Shown here: piece by piece, positions 7,561-17,123 of the stretch
How the letters are laid out: every line of letters begins with the position of its first letter
Position numbering within the stretch: the stretch's first letter is position 1
NCBI GenBank assembly: GCA_013213785.1
Contig: JABSPZ010000006.1
Span: forward strand, 1 to 64,000
DNA length: 64,000 bases
Reading direction: 5' to 3'
From: Henriciella sp.
Lineage (GTDB): Bacteria; Pseudomonadota; Alphaproteobacteria; Caulobacterales; Hyphomonadaceae
Notes under the pieces: model-generated
Database searches by the model: none
Seen by the model: only the letters and a program-made list of their open reading frames with translations
What the model was told of the DNA's origin: nothing
Program-made: the position numbers and the translations under genes

Positions 7561-8364
7561 ATGACGCTTACACCTGATTTTGACACCCTGGGCGTCGCGC
7601 ACGCTTTGGCGGACGCGGCTCGGACCGCGATCGCGCCGCATTTTCGTGCGCTCGACACTATCGAAAACAAGAAAGACGGCGCGGACTTTGATCCCGTCAC
7701 GGTAGCCGACCGAGCCGCCGAAGAAGCCATGCGGGACGTGCTCAAAACCATGCGCCCGGACGACGCAATCCATGGCGAAGAATTTGGCAAACAAGATGGC
7801 ACCACCGGCTGGACCTGGGTGCTTGATCCAATCGATGGGACCCGCGCTTTTGTAGCAGGGCTTCCTGTTTGGACGACGCTCATCGGATTGGTCGACGGTC
7901 GCGGCGACGCCATTGTTGGCATCATCGATCAACCTGTCCTGGACGAGCGATACTACGGCTCACCAGAAGGATCATTTCTGCGCACCGCGCAGGGCGAGAT
8001 GCAAATCAATGTTTCCAAGTGCGACGATCTCCGCGAAGCCGTGATCGCGACAACCGATCCTTTTATAATGACCCCGCCCGAACAAGGCGCTTGGACGCAT
8101 CTGCGCCATACAGCCCGCATTATCCGGTACGGCCTAGATGCCTATGCCTATGCCCGTCTCGCTGCCGGGACGATCGACTTGGTCGCTGAAGCCGGCCTCG
8201 CGCCGTATGACGCTGCGGCCTTGATCCCCGTCGTTCGCGGCGCCGGTGGCCTCGCATGTGACTGGCGCGGAAATCCAGCAAAGCCGGGCGGACAACTCGT
8301 CTGTGCCTCGAGCAAAGGCGTCCTTGACCAAGCTTTGATTTCGCTGCGCCGATCCGCAAACTAA
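7561..8364 (+). CDS. hisN: Inositol-monophosphatase family, likely histidinol-phosphatase HisN
   Basis: The product (267 residues from ATG 7561) carries the metal-binding motifs of the inositol monophosphatase family: DPVTVADRAAEE, HGEEFG, the core WVLDPIDGTRAF, and a late YDAAALIPVVRGAGG (partial WDxAA motif). Alphaproteobacteria use HisN of this family for the histidinol-phosphate phosphatase step of histidine synthesis, and SGLP/GLPVWTTLIGL-type sequence fits. The family also includes inositol-1-phosphatase and CysQ, so the substrate is not certain. A TTG at 7525 overlapping the upstream stop is the alternative start. Confidence 0.75.
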   Translation: MTLTPDFDTLGVAHALADAARTAIAPHFRALDTIENKKDGADFDPVTVADRAAEEAMRDVLKTMRPDDAIHGEEFGKQDGTTGWTWVLDPIDGTRAFVAGLPVWTTLIGLVDGRGDAIVGIIDQPVLDERYYGSPEGSFLRTAQGEMQINVSKCDDLREAVIATTDPFIMTPPEQGAWTHLRHTARIIRYGLDAYAYARLAAGTIDLVAEAGLAPYDAAALIPVVRGAGGLACDWRGNPAKPGGQLVCASSKGVLDQALISLRRSAN

Positions 8365-8414
8365 ACCCACGCGGGAACTAGCCAGAACGCGTCAAAGCGC
8401 GCTAGACGACAGTC

Positions 8415-11240
8415 ATGGCTCAAGATGTTGAACTCGTCGAAAAACGCACGCCGACGCGGCGCGCACCAGGCAAGTGGCGACTAAGCTCCATTATCGATGG
8501 CCGCGCGCTGCGTGTGAAACTAACAGCAGCGGCGCTAAGCCATGAAGGCGATGATAAAGCGGCCCGAAAAGAAGCGCTGGATATCTTGCACGGCGCGCTG
8601 TTCCGAGGTCGCCTGATCGCGCAAGAGCGTCTCCAGCAAGGCGCGGACGGTTTAGATACGGCCCGCTTGCTCGCCGCGGTTCAAGACGAAGTCCTCCACG
8701 CTTTGTTTGACTTCATCACGACCCATGTCTTCCGTGCCCGGAACCCCACCGAAGGCGAGCGCATGGCGGTGTTCGCAACTGGCGGCTATGGCCGGTCCGT
8801 TTTAGCACCGTCATCCGATATCGATCTGCTCTTCATTCGCGCTTATAAGGCAAGCCCACACGCAGAAAGCGTGATTGAGTACATGCTCTACGCGCTGTGG
8901 GACATGGGCCTCAAAGTGGGGCACGCCTTCCGCACCCCTCAAGAGTGCGTGCGCCTGGCCAAAGAAGATGTGACGATCAAAACCAGCCTGCTGGATGCGC
9001 GCTATTTGTTTGGCGACAAAGAACTCGCCGATGAAACGCGCGAGCTGTTCAACCGCCAGGCTGTTGTCGGGCAAGACGCTCAGTTCATCGCGGACAAGCT
9101 CGAAGAACGCGACAACCGTCACGCCCGTCAGGGCAATGCGCGCTATCTGGTTGAGCCGAATGTAAAGGAGAGCAAAGGCGGATTGCGCGATCTGCAAACG
9201 CTCTACTGGATCGTGAAGCACATGCATCCCGACGATACGAGTTCGCTCGAGGACGTGATGAAGACCAAAATCTTCACCCAGCACGAGTATCATCTCTTCA
9301 TGCGCGCCGCGCGTTTCCTTTGGACGGTGCGCTGCCATTTGCACTATATCACCGGGCGCCCCGAAGAACGCCTGAGTTTTGATCTCCAGCCGGAAATCGC
9401 AGCCCGTATGGGATATCAAGACCGCGGCGAGCAGCTCGGGGTTGAGCGGTTCATGAAGCGCTATTTCCTGGCCGCGAAAGATGTTGGCGGTCTGACGCGT
9501 ATTCTAGCGGCGAAGCTCGAAGCGCAACAAAAAGCGAAACCTGAAGGGTGGCGCCGCTTCTTGTCGCGCGGCGGCCAGGCCAAAGCGCTCGCCGATGAGC
9601 GGTTCGAATTGGTCGGCAATCGCGTCAATTTCGCAGACACCGATGTCGTCATGAAAGATCCGAAGGTGCTTTTGAAGCTGTTTCAAATCGCAGACAAAAG
9701 CGCCTTGGACGTCCACCCAGACGCCCTGACCTTCGCGACACGGAACACGAAAATTATCAACGCGAAGAACCGATCTCAGCCCGATATGGTCGAGGTCTTT
9801 CTAGAGATTCTTCTCGATAGCGATAATCTGGGCCTGACGCTCAATCGCCTCAACGAAGCCGGCGTTCTGAGCAGATTTCTACCGGAATTTGGCGGCATCG
9901 TCGCGCAGACCCAATTCAACATGTACCACCATTACACGGTCGATGAGCATACGATCCGGGCGATGGAATACATCTCCAACATGGACAAAGGCGAAGACGG
10001 GTTTGGCTTAGCCAAACAGCTGTATGGCAAGATTGAAAATCGCCGGGCGCTATATCTCGCGATGCTCTTGCACGATACTGGCAAAGGTCTTGGCGATCAG
10101 CAGATAGAGGGCATGAAGACAGCGCGCCGCGCCTGCCGGCGCCTTGGCTTGGACAAAGCTGAAATTGAGCTTGTGGCTTGGCTCGTCGGCAATCATCTCG
10201 AGATGAGCGAAACCGCGCAAAAGCGGGATATTGCGGACCCAAGAACGATTGTGACCTTCGCTGAGAAAGTCATGGATCTCGAACATTTGCGACTGCTCTA
10301 CATCCTAACCGTGGCGGACATCCGAGCGGTTGGTCCGAATGTCTGGAACACGTGGAAAGGTCAACTGCTCGGCGATCTCTATCACAATACGGAAGCTGCC
10401 TTGCGCGGCGGTCGAACCGACGAATCGACGGTCACAGCGGAGTTGCAAGCGCGCGCCGAAGCCAATCGTGAGCTTGTGAATGACCAAATCGGTACACTGC
10501 CGCACGTCATGCTCGAAATGGACGAGGCCTATTGGACCGGGTTTGATGCCGAAGTCCTAGTCGAACACGCCAAGAAACTCTCTTCGTCTGAAGAAATTAT
10601 CGTCAGCGCATCGTCCGGAACGGACGATCGGACGAGCTTGTTTATCTCAGCGCCCGACCGCGTCGGGCTTTTCGCGCGGTTGACCCAGGCGATTGCTGGT
10701 CTCGGCGCGCACACTGTGGCAGCGCAAGTCTTCACCGGCCCGTCTGGGCGCATCATCGACGTGTTTGTGCTAGAGGATGGCGACGGAAGCCCATTCGCCA
10801 AAGGCGACCGAAGCCGGTTGGACCGACTAGAGAAAAGCATCCTCGCGGCGATTGATCCGGAGACGCAACTTCCAGAACCGAGCCATCGCCAAAACCAACG
10901 TAAAGCCGCATTTATTGTTCAACCGCGTGTCTCCATCTCAGAGGACGCGTCGCAAGCTTACACGGTGATCGATGTCTCAGGGCGCGACAGCCCCGGCCTG
11001 CTTAGCGATGTCAGCCAGGTCCTGGCCGATGCTGGAATCTCAATCGTCTCAGCGCATGTTGGATCATATGGTGAGCGCGTATTTGATGCTTTCTATGTCA
11101 AATTGCCGGACGGATGTGATGAAGCCATGAAATCGTCATTGCGTGACCAACTCCTCGCCGCGCTTGGGCGCGAGGAACCAGACGGACCGCGCACGCCTGC
11201 TCGTAAACTGAAACGCGCCAGCGCTGCCGATAGCTTCTAA
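8415..11240 (+). CDS. glnD: GlnD, bifunctional PII uridylyltransferase/uridylyl-removing enzyme
   Basis: A 941-residue protein of full family length. Domains in order: nucleotidyltransferase with GGYGR (123-127) and the metal-binding SDIDLLF (about 134-140), a helical domain with KESKGGLRDLQTL, an HD hydrolase with LLHDTGKG (His553, Asp554), and two ACT domains (about 742-810 and 849-925) that sense glutamine. The enzyme uridylylates PII proteins when glutamine is low and removes UMP when it is high, so it is the primary nitrogen sensor. The order glnD-murJ-trpS seen here is conserved across many alphaproteobacteria. The next gene starts 15 bases later, so an operon is likely. Confidence 0.96.
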   Translation: MAQDVELVEKRTPTRRAPGKWRLSSIIDGRALRVKLTAAALSHEGDDKAARKEALDILHGALFRGRLIAQERLQQGADGLDTARLLAAVQDEVLHALFDFITTHVFRARNPTEGERMAVFATGGYGRSVLAPSSDIDLLFIRAYKASPHAESVIEYMLYALWDMGLKVGHAFRTPQECVRLAKEDVTIKTSLLDARYLFGDKELADETRELFNRQAVVGQDAQFIADKLEERDNRHARQGNARYLVEPNVKESKGGLRDLQTLYWIVKHMHPDDTSSLEDVMKTKIFTQHEYHLFMRAARFLWTVRCHLHYITGRPEERLSFDLQPEIAARMGYQDRGEQLGVERFMKRYFLAAKDVGGLTRILAAKLEAQQKAKPEGWRRFLSRGGQAKALADERFELVGNRVNFADTDVVMKDPKVLLKLFQIADKSALDVHPDALTFATRNTKIINAKNRSQPDMVEVFLEILLDSDNLGLTLNRLNEAGVLSRFLPEFGGIVAQTQFNMYHHYTVDEHTIRAMEYISNMDKGEDGFGLAKQLYGKIENRRALYLAMLLHDTGKGLGDQQIEGMKTARRACRRLGLDKAEIELVAWLVGNHLEMSETAQKRDIADPRTIVTFAEKVMDLEHLRLLYILTVADIRAVGPNVWNTWKGQLLGDLYHNTEAALRGGRTDESTVTAELQARAEANRELVNDQIGTLPHVMLEMDEAYWTGFDAEVLVEHAKKLSSSEEIIVSASSGTDDRTSLFISAPDRVGLFARLTQAIAGLGAHTVAAQVFTGPSGRIIDVFVLEDGDGSPFAKGDRSRLDRLEKSILAAIDPETQLPEPSHRQNQRKAAFIVQPRVSISEDASQAYTVIDVSGRDSPGLLSDVSQVLADAGISIVSAHVGSYGERVFDAFYVKLPDGCDEAMKSSLRDQLLAALGREEPDGPRTPARKLKRASAADSF

Positions 11241-11255
11241 AACGGGCATGTCTGT

Positions 11256-12818
11256 ATGAGCCTTCTGCGTAATACGCTCACTCAATCTTCGCTCACACTT
11301 GGCAGCCGGATCCTGGGCTTTTTGCGGGATATATTGATCGCGGCAAAGGTCGGCGCAGGCCCAATTGGCGATGCGTTCGTGACCGCGCTGATGTTCCCAA
11401 ACCTGTTCCGGCGAATTTTTGCGGAAGGCGCTTTTGCGCAGGCCTTCGTGCCTGCCTATGCCCGCACGCTCGAAGCAGAAGGCCCAGAAGCAGCGCAGGA
11501 AATCGCAAAACAGACCATGCGCGGCCTGTTCGCGGCCACGGCAGCCCTCGTAATTGCCGCGCAGTTTGCGATGCCATGGATCATGAAAGTCATTCATGGC
11601 GGCTATGAAGAAAGCAGCGAGAGCTTCCAACTCGCCATCCTGCTGACCCAAATCACGATGCCTTATCTTGCCTGTATGGCACTAGCGGCATTGCTTTCCG
11701 GGGTGCTGAATTCAGCTGGACGATTTGTACTATCAGCGGGTGCGCCAACGCTGCTAAACATCTTCTTGATCACGGCAGCGCTGCTCGGGGACGATCAACG
11801 CCACACGGCCTTCCTGGCTTCAATCTCTGTCTCATTAGCAGGGGTCGCACAGGCCGCTTTGCTGTGGTGGGGAGTTAGCCGGCAGAAAGTCTCGCTTTCA
11901 CTAGGGTGGCCGAAACTGACGCCGGCCGTAAAAAAAGTAATCGCCCTCGCTATTCCGGGCACAATTGCTGCGAGCGGCACGCAGATCAATATTCTGGTCA
12001 GCCAAGCCCTCGCAAGCTTTGAAACGGGCGCCAAGTCTTGGCTGTTCTTCGCCGACCGATTGTACCAACTGCCGCTTGGAATTGTCGGTGTCGCTGTGGG
12101 CGTCGCCATCTTACCGCGCCTCGCCCGAGCCGCACGATCCGATGATAGCAAATCTGCAAACACACTGATGGATGATGGGATTGGCCTCGCTATGGCACTG
12201 ACCCTACCGGCTGCGATCGCGTTGATGGTGGCGCCTGCCTATTTGATCGAAGGCCTGTATGCGCGTGGTGCATTCCTTGTTTCGGACGCGCAGCAAGCAG
12301 GTTTGGCGCTAGTCCATTACGGGTGGGGTGTTCCAGCCTTTGTCTTGATCAAGGTGCTCGCGCCCGGCTTTTTTGCCCGCGAAGATACGAAAACGCCAAT
12401 GCGGTTTGTATTGTTCACCGTGGCGCTCAATACGGTGCTCGGCGCCGGTCTCTTCCTTTGGTTCCGCGCTCAGGGGTGGCCGGGTTTCCCAGGCCTTGCG
12501 ATCGCGACAAGCATTGCAGCCTGGATCAATGCAGCACTGCTCTTCTTCGGACTTCAGGCGCGCGGTTGGTATAAACCTGGCGGCCGCCTCATCTCGCGTT
12601 TGGTCTCTGTCACGCTGGCGAGCCTCGCAATGGGCGGCGCTTTGATCTTCCTACTCAGACACCAAGATACGCTTCAAACCTACGTCACCTATGGCAAATT
12701 TGCCGAAGTCATGGCCTTTATCTTCATGGGCGCAGGTGTCTATGCTTTGGCGGCTCTGATCTTCGGCGCCATCAGGCCGAGTGATCTGAAAGCGATGCTC
12801 CGCCGCAAAGCTACATAA
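11256..12818 (+). CDS. murJ: MurJ, lipid II flippase (MviN family)
   Basis: A 520-residue inner membrane protein with about 14 hydrophobic helices. The N-terminus is diagnostic: SLTLGSRILGFLRDILIAAKVG, followed by FPNLFRRIFAEGAFAQAFVPAYA. MurJ flips lipid-linked peptidoglycan precursor (lipid II) across the inner membrane, and the conserved arginines in the first helices line its central cavity. The gene starts 15 bases after glnD and precedes trpS by 45 bases, a conserved alphaproteobacterial neighbourhood. The loss of conserved residues was not seen, so it should be functional and essential. Confidence 0.95.
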   Translation: MSLLRNTLTQSSLTLGSRILGFLRDILIAAKVGAGPIGDAFVTALMFPNLFRRIFAEGAFAQAFVPAYARTLEAEGPEAAQEIAKQTMRGLFAATAALVIAAQFAMPWIMKVIHGGYEESSESFQLAILLTQITMPYLACMALAALLSGVLNSAGRFVLSAGAPTLLNIFLITAALLGDDQRHTAFLASISVSLAGVAQAALLWWGVSRQKVSLSLGWPKLTPAVKKVIALAIPGTIAASGTQINILVSQALASFETGAKSWLFFADRLYQLPLGIVGVAVGVAILPRLARAARSDDSKSANTLMDDGIGLAMALTLPAAIALMVAPAYLIEGLYARGAFLVSDAQQAGLALVHYGWGVPAFVLIKVLAPGFFAREDTKTPMRFVLFTVALNTVLGAGLFLWFRAQGWPGFPGLAIATSIAAWINAALLFFGLQARGWYKPGGRLISRLVSVTLASLAMGGALIFLLRHQDTLQTYVTYGKFAEVMAFIFMGAGVYALAALIFGAIRPSDLKAMLRRKAT

Positions 12819-12862
12819 TTCCCCACTAGCCACACAGCCAAAATCCGCTAAACCCCGCTGCC

Positions 12863-13897
12863 ATGACTGAGCAAGTATCCTATTCTGGCCCGCAGCGGAT
12901 TTTCTCCGGCATTCAGCCGACCGGAAATCTACACCTTGGAAATTATCTTGGCGCCTTGAAAAAGTTCGCCGACCTCCAGGATGCAGGTTGGGAAGGGATC
13001 TATTGCGTCGTCGACTTGCACGCGATCACGATGCCCCACGCCAAGGGCGCACTGGCCGACCAAACCCGGCAAATCGCAGCGGCCATGATGGCGGCGGGGC
13101 TCGACCCGGACACCTCAACCATCTTTGTCCAATCTTCGGTCCGAGCCCACACCGAGCTGACCTGGATCTTTAACTGCGTGGCCCGCATGGGCTGGCTCGA
13201 AAAGATGACGCAGTTCAAGGACAAGTCTGGCAAGGATTCAGAGCGCGCCAGTGTCGGCCTGTTCGATTATCCGGTGCTGCAAGCCGCTGACATCCTCGTT
13301 TACAAAGCAACGCACGTCCCTGTGGGCGAAGATCAGAAACAACATCTTGAACTCAGCCGCAACATAGCGGCGCGGTTCAACCAGCAATATGACGCCCCGG
13401 GCTTCTTCCCGCTTCCAGAAGGCCTGATCGAAGGTCCTGGCGCGCGGATCATGAGCCTGAAAGACGGGAGCAAAAAGATGTCTAAGTCCGACCCGGCTGA
13501 GACTTCTCGGATCAATCTGATCGATGACACCGACACGATCGCGAAGAAGATCAAAAAGGCGAAGACCGACACGCTGGGCGATATGCCTGTGACCATGGAA
13601 GACATGGCACCGCGCCCTGAAGTGGCAAACCTGGTCGGCATCTATGCAGCCCTTGCCGGGATGAGCGATGAGCAAGTTCTCGCTGAATATGGCGGCAAAG
13701 GCTTTGGCACATTCAAGCCGGCGCTCGCAGACCTTGCCGTCGCAAAACTTTCGCCGATCACGCAGAAAATGCGCGAATATCTCGACGATCCAGCTGAAAT
13801 CGATGCTGCCATGGCGAAAGGCGCTTATAAAGCCAATGCCGTCGCTGAGCCAATCATCGAAGAGGTGCGACGCGTTGTGGGCTTCTGGCAAGTCTGA
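12863..13897 (+). CDS. trpS: Tryptophanyl-tRNA synthetase
   Basis: 344 residues, normal for the bacterial class I enzyme. FSGIQPTGNLHLGNYLGA (about residues 12-30) contains the HIGH-type motif in its TrpS form and KKMSKS (204-209) is the KMSKS loop. VPVGEDQKQHLELSRNIA and GPGARIMSLKDGSKKMSKSD are also typical. It charges tRNA-Trp in the cytoplasm. It is the last gene of the glnD-murJ-trpS run, with a lipoprotein gene starting 39 bases downstream on the same strand. Confidence 0.96.
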   Translation: MTEQVSYSGPQRIFSGIQPTGNLHLGNYLGALKKFADLQDAGWEGIYCVVDLHAITMPHAKGALADQTRQIAAAMMAAGLDPDTSTIFVQSSVRAHTELTWIFNCVARMGWLEKMTQFKDKSGKDSERASVGLFDYPVLQAADILVYKATHVPVGEDQKQHLELSRNIAARFNQQYDAPGFFPLPEGLIEGPGARIMSLKDGSKKMSKSDPAETSRINLIDDTDTIAKKIKKAKTDTLGDMPVTMEDMAPRPEVANLVGIYAALAGMSDEQVLAEYGGKGFGTFKPALADLAVAKLSPITQKMREYLDDPAEIDAAMAKGAYKANAVAEPIIEEVRRVVGFWQV

Positions 13898-13936
13898 TCT
13901 CGCCCTATATCGGTCCCGACAAAAAAGGAATTTGCG

Positions 13937-14404
13937 ATGTCTAAATGGCTTTTGAGCGCGGCTGCCTTTGGCTTGGTTGCGGCGTGTTCTCCAGCAGATG
14001 CCCCAACACCTCCGGCGAGCGAGGCGAGCCCGGTTCTGTCCTATAGCGATGCGTTCGTGATGGAACCGATTGGGGGCCGCGACATGACGATGGGCGGCGT
14101 GACGATCAGCGTTGACGGCGGAGACGTGATCCTGAACAGCGCGTCTTCCCCAAGTTTCGGAACGATTGAGCTCCACACAATGGCAATGATGGATGACCGG
14201 ATGCAGATGCGTCAGGTCGAAAACTTTGAAATCGCAGACGGTGAGGCGCTCGAGCTAAAACGGGGCGGCAATCACTTGATGATGTTCGATGTCGGCGAAG
14301 GCGTTACGGGCGGCGAAACAGTCGACATCACATTCAATTTCGAGGCTAATGGCGAACCAATGACCTTGGTGGTCGAAGCTGATGTCCGCGTGGTGGGAGA
14401 GTAA
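13937..14404 (+). CDS. PCu(A)C-type periplasmic copper chaperone lipoprotein
   Basis: 155 residues beginning with a lipoprotein signal (LLSAAAFGLVAAC, lipobox LVAAC-like, Cys17). The mature domain carries the PCuAC copper motif: histidine in ELHTMAM, methionines in the DDRMQMR stretch, then about 20 residues on GGNHLMMFDV, matching the HMx10Mx21HxM layout. These proteins bind Cu(I) in the periplasm and pass it to cytochrome c oxidase assembly factors. No SCO or oxidase gene is adjacent. A good ribosome site (AAAGGA) precedes ATG 13937, and the stop is one base from the DUF1244 start, so the two are cotranscribed. Confidence 0.85.
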   Translation: MSKWLLSAAAFGLVAACSPADAPTPPASEASPVLSYSDAFVMEPIGGRDMTMGGVTISVDGGDVILNSASSPSFGTIELHTMAMMDDRMQMRQVENFEIADGEALELKRGGNHLMMFDVGEGVTGGETVDITFNFEANGEPMTLVVEADVRVVGE

Positions 14405-14405
14405 G

Positions 14406-14708
14406 ATGAGCGACCTTTCTCAAGCCCAGCAGGACAAGTTGGACGCCGCAGCGTTTCGCCGCCTGTTGTCGCATCTCGACAATCGCAAAGATGTCCAGAA
14501 CATCGACTTAATGATCCTCGCAGACTTCTGCCGTAACTGTCTTGGCGACTGGTACCGTGAGGCCGCTGAGGCTGAAGGCCTGGAGATGTCGAAAGAAGAC
14601 GCTCGGGCGCGGGTTTACGGCATGCCCTACTCGGAGTGGAAAGCGAACCATCAAACGGAAGCCACGCCAGAGCAGATGACAGCTTTCAACGCTCGCAAGC
14701 CCTCTTAG
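14406..14708 (+). CDS. DUF1244 family protein
   Basis: 100 residues with the core of the DUF1244 family: AAFRRLLSHLDNRKDVQNIDLMILADFCRNCLGDWYREAA, followed by YGMPYSEWK. The family is small, cytosolic, helical and widespread in proteobacteria, and its function is not known to me. The FCRNCLGDWY segment with its CxxC-like pair is the most conserved part. ATG 14406 begins one base after the copper chaperone stop, and the previous gene's end provides its ribosome site. A strong intrinsic terminator follows at 14730. Confidence 0.85.
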   Translation: MSDLSQAQQDKLDAAAFRRLLSHLDNRKDVQNIDLMILADFCRNCLGDWYREAAEAEGLEMSKEDARARVYGMPYSEWKANHQTEATPEQMTAFNARKPS

Positions 14709-14729
14709 GTCTCGACCGAGAGATTGAAG

Positions 14730-14767
14730 CGCACCGTAGAGTCTTCTCTACGGTGCGCATTTGTTAT
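14730..14767. terminator. Bidirectional intrinsic terminator
   Basis: GCGCACCGTAGAG (14730-14742) pairs perfectly with CTCTACGGTGCGC (14747-14759), a 13-bp stem with a TCTT loop, followed by ATTTGTT. It sits between the convergent DUF1244 gene and the interrupted lipoprotein gene and probably ends both transcripts. Confidence 0.85.
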
Positions 14768-14778
14768 TGAGATCGCCC

Positions 14779-16965
14779 TTAAGGAATGTCCGGGTAGAAC
14801 GTGTCAGTCCAATTCGCATTTGAGCAAACGGCGTCCGGCGCTGATTTAATCTCTTTCGAATTGACGCTGTACTCGTCCGGATAGTGAACATTGATAACGA
14901 CCGGCACGTAGCCCGTTTCAAAGCCCTCCGGCGGCGTAATCACCTGTGCTGGATCAATCTTCGCCAAATTGAAGTCCTCTCCATCCGGCTGCTCTGCACC
15001 GCGATAGTTGATGAATTTAGGATCTGTAGGAGCTGGCTCGGACGTTTTGTTTACCAACTCATGCAGGGTTTCAATATGCGCCTGGAGCGTCCGTAAATAG
15101 GTCTCCGTATAGGTCTCCGGATGGTTCTGCATCGCCGAGAGCACAGCTGGCTGCTCAATGAATTTGAACCACACATAGGTCACGGTGGCACCGCTTTGCA
15201 GCACGGTTTCATACCGTGTTTTGCCCGTGACATCCCAATTCGCGAAGTCCGGATGAGACGTATCCCGTTCATTATAGTTCAAGAATTGATAGACTTTCTT
15301 CGGCGCCCGAACCGTCGTGTCAGGCGCGGCGATAATCTCTGTCTGATAACTACTGGGGTGGGTTGCGTAACTATCGGTCTCGTTTGGCCCAAACTCATAT
15401 TTGTCTGGCGATTTCCGGATATAGGCATAGCCATTCGATGCTTCTAGAAGCGGAAACTGCTCCTTGTTCGTAAAGTCCCAATCGACAAAACCCAGGTGAC
15501 CCTCAAAACCGACTTCGTAGAGCGGATCGACATAATAGCGATACTCTTCATTGCCGACCTGCTCATAGATTTTGATGCTTTGATGCGAGGATTGGTAAAT
15601 TGAGTTGAACGCCAGATTTGTTGATGGGATCAAAGGCTGATCCAGGCTCCCGCTAGTGAGCAGGCGGGAATACTCATCAATGGCCGTTTGAGACACATTT
15701 TGCGCGTGCGCCAAAAGATATTCTCGCTCTCGTTTCATCGGAAAGTTTGGCATTGGCGCGTAGAAGACGTCGTCGCTGACCTTCAAGACACCTGTAATGT
15801 AAGACTCATTTCCGGTGCCAAAATTGGCGTCAGCTCCCTTCGTCGCAAAGGTTACAAATCGCTCGCCATTGCGCTGGAGCAGAGCTTGGAAGTCTCCATT
15901 GGCGATCTTTTCTGGATCAACCCAATTGAAGTGCTCCGGTATGTACCCATTGATCGGCCCCTGATAAGAATCCGTCTCCACGAAACTCATCCAGAACTTG
16001 TAGTCTTCTGGGTGCTCGAGGTTCAAATAGGTCCATCCAAACCCAGCCCAGATCCCATTCTCGTCTTCATGCGGGTTCTGGTTCATATCGAACGCGATAT
16101 TGCTGCCCGGAATGGTCAAAACCTGGTTGGAGATTTGCGTCATATTCAGCCATCTGTCGCCAATCACATAGCCATATAGCCCGCCGCCGACGGCAACATC
16201 ATTGCAGATATGATAGGGGTCGCCGATCGCCGCCAAGTGCAGAGACGGATAATAGGTTGCGCCCGCAGGTTCCGGATTCACCCAAAGCCCGCCCTCAATC
16301 GAATTGGTTCCGAACGACTGTAGCCAGGACGAGAAGATGCCAAATTGCTCCTGGACGCCAAGACCATGTTTGTTGGCGCGGTACACGCGATTGAAGATAA
16401 ACTTCCCGCCGCGCGGGGAGTATGTTCGCTGATGATCCAGCCCTTCTGGTCCGCCGAGATAGCGCACGCCAGGACTGCTCTCAAACTGCTGGAAAGCCAG
16501 CGGCGGTGATGGCACGAAGGCGGGAGTCGGCGTCCCATACCATTCATCCAAAGCCATTCCTCCGGCAATATCGGTGATGAAAACGTCGACATCGGATTGC
16601 GCCTCTCACCCCGCACCTGTGCAAGACAGTTCGAAACGGATCGATCCTGTTTCGGGCGGGGTCACTCGTTCGGTGCCCGAGGCGGGTTTTTCGCCCGTCC
16701 ATCCGCCTGAGGCCAAGCAAGAATCCGCGTTCGTCGACGACCAGGATAGGTCAAACCCTCGTGTGATATCCGCTTCCTCCACAGACGCGCTGAAGGTCAG
16801 CGTTGGGGCTGCGGGCGGCGGCGGTGGAGACGGCGTCTGACCGCTTGGAGGCGCGACAGGCTCACTCGCTCCGCCACTTCCTCCACCGCCACAAGCAGAC
16901 AAGCTCAATATAAACGCTGTCCCTAGGAGCGAGGCTCCCAAGCGCGTGTCTTTTATGATGTTCAT
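14779..16965 (-). pseudogene. Large lipoprotein gene interrupted by one in-frame stop
   Basis: The 5' part (16965 to 16606) encodes a lipoprotein signal (FILSLSACGGGGSGG), a proline-rich linker and a bacterial Ig-like domain (PTLTFSASVEE... LSWSSTNADSCLASGGW ... FELSCTGAG) and ends at TGA 16606-16608. The very next codons continue in the same frame (EAQSDVDVFITDIAGG) into a further 592 residues from 16557 down to 14779 with no other stop. The Ig domain's usual ending CTGAGG suggests GGA mutated to TGA. The long C-terminal part is secreted, aromatic-rich and not recognised. Alternatives are a sequencing error, or two separate products. The genes beside it are intact. Confidence 0.7.
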
Positions 16966-16987
16966 GAATAACGATTTCCCGCTTCAT

Positions 16988-17004
16988 TTCAATTACAAAT
17001 TGAA
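16988..17004. promoter_or_regulatory. Perfect inverted repeat before the interrupted lipoprotein gene
   Basis: TTCAATT (16988-16994) and AATTGAA (16998-17004) form a perfect 7-bp inverted repeat with a three-base spacer, about 25 bases upstream of the lipoprotein start and within an AT-rich promoter-like stretch. It may be an operator. No other feature was seen in 16966-17123. Confidence 0.3.
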
Positions 17005-17123
17005 TTCGAATAGCGAGTTCGTTTTTTTGCTATGCCGCGTTTTTATTACGCGGTCTGGTCTTACACCTATGTCAGTTTCCAGATTATTGAAAGATCCGTC
17101 ATCATTTTACAGGACGGACATGC

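Noticed and set aside
13238-14176. Long minus-strand frame opposite trpS
   Set aside because: It is antisense to a complete trpS and copper chaperone gene with clear motifs, and its sequence is rich in Arg/His and low in protein character, a shadow of GC-biased coding.
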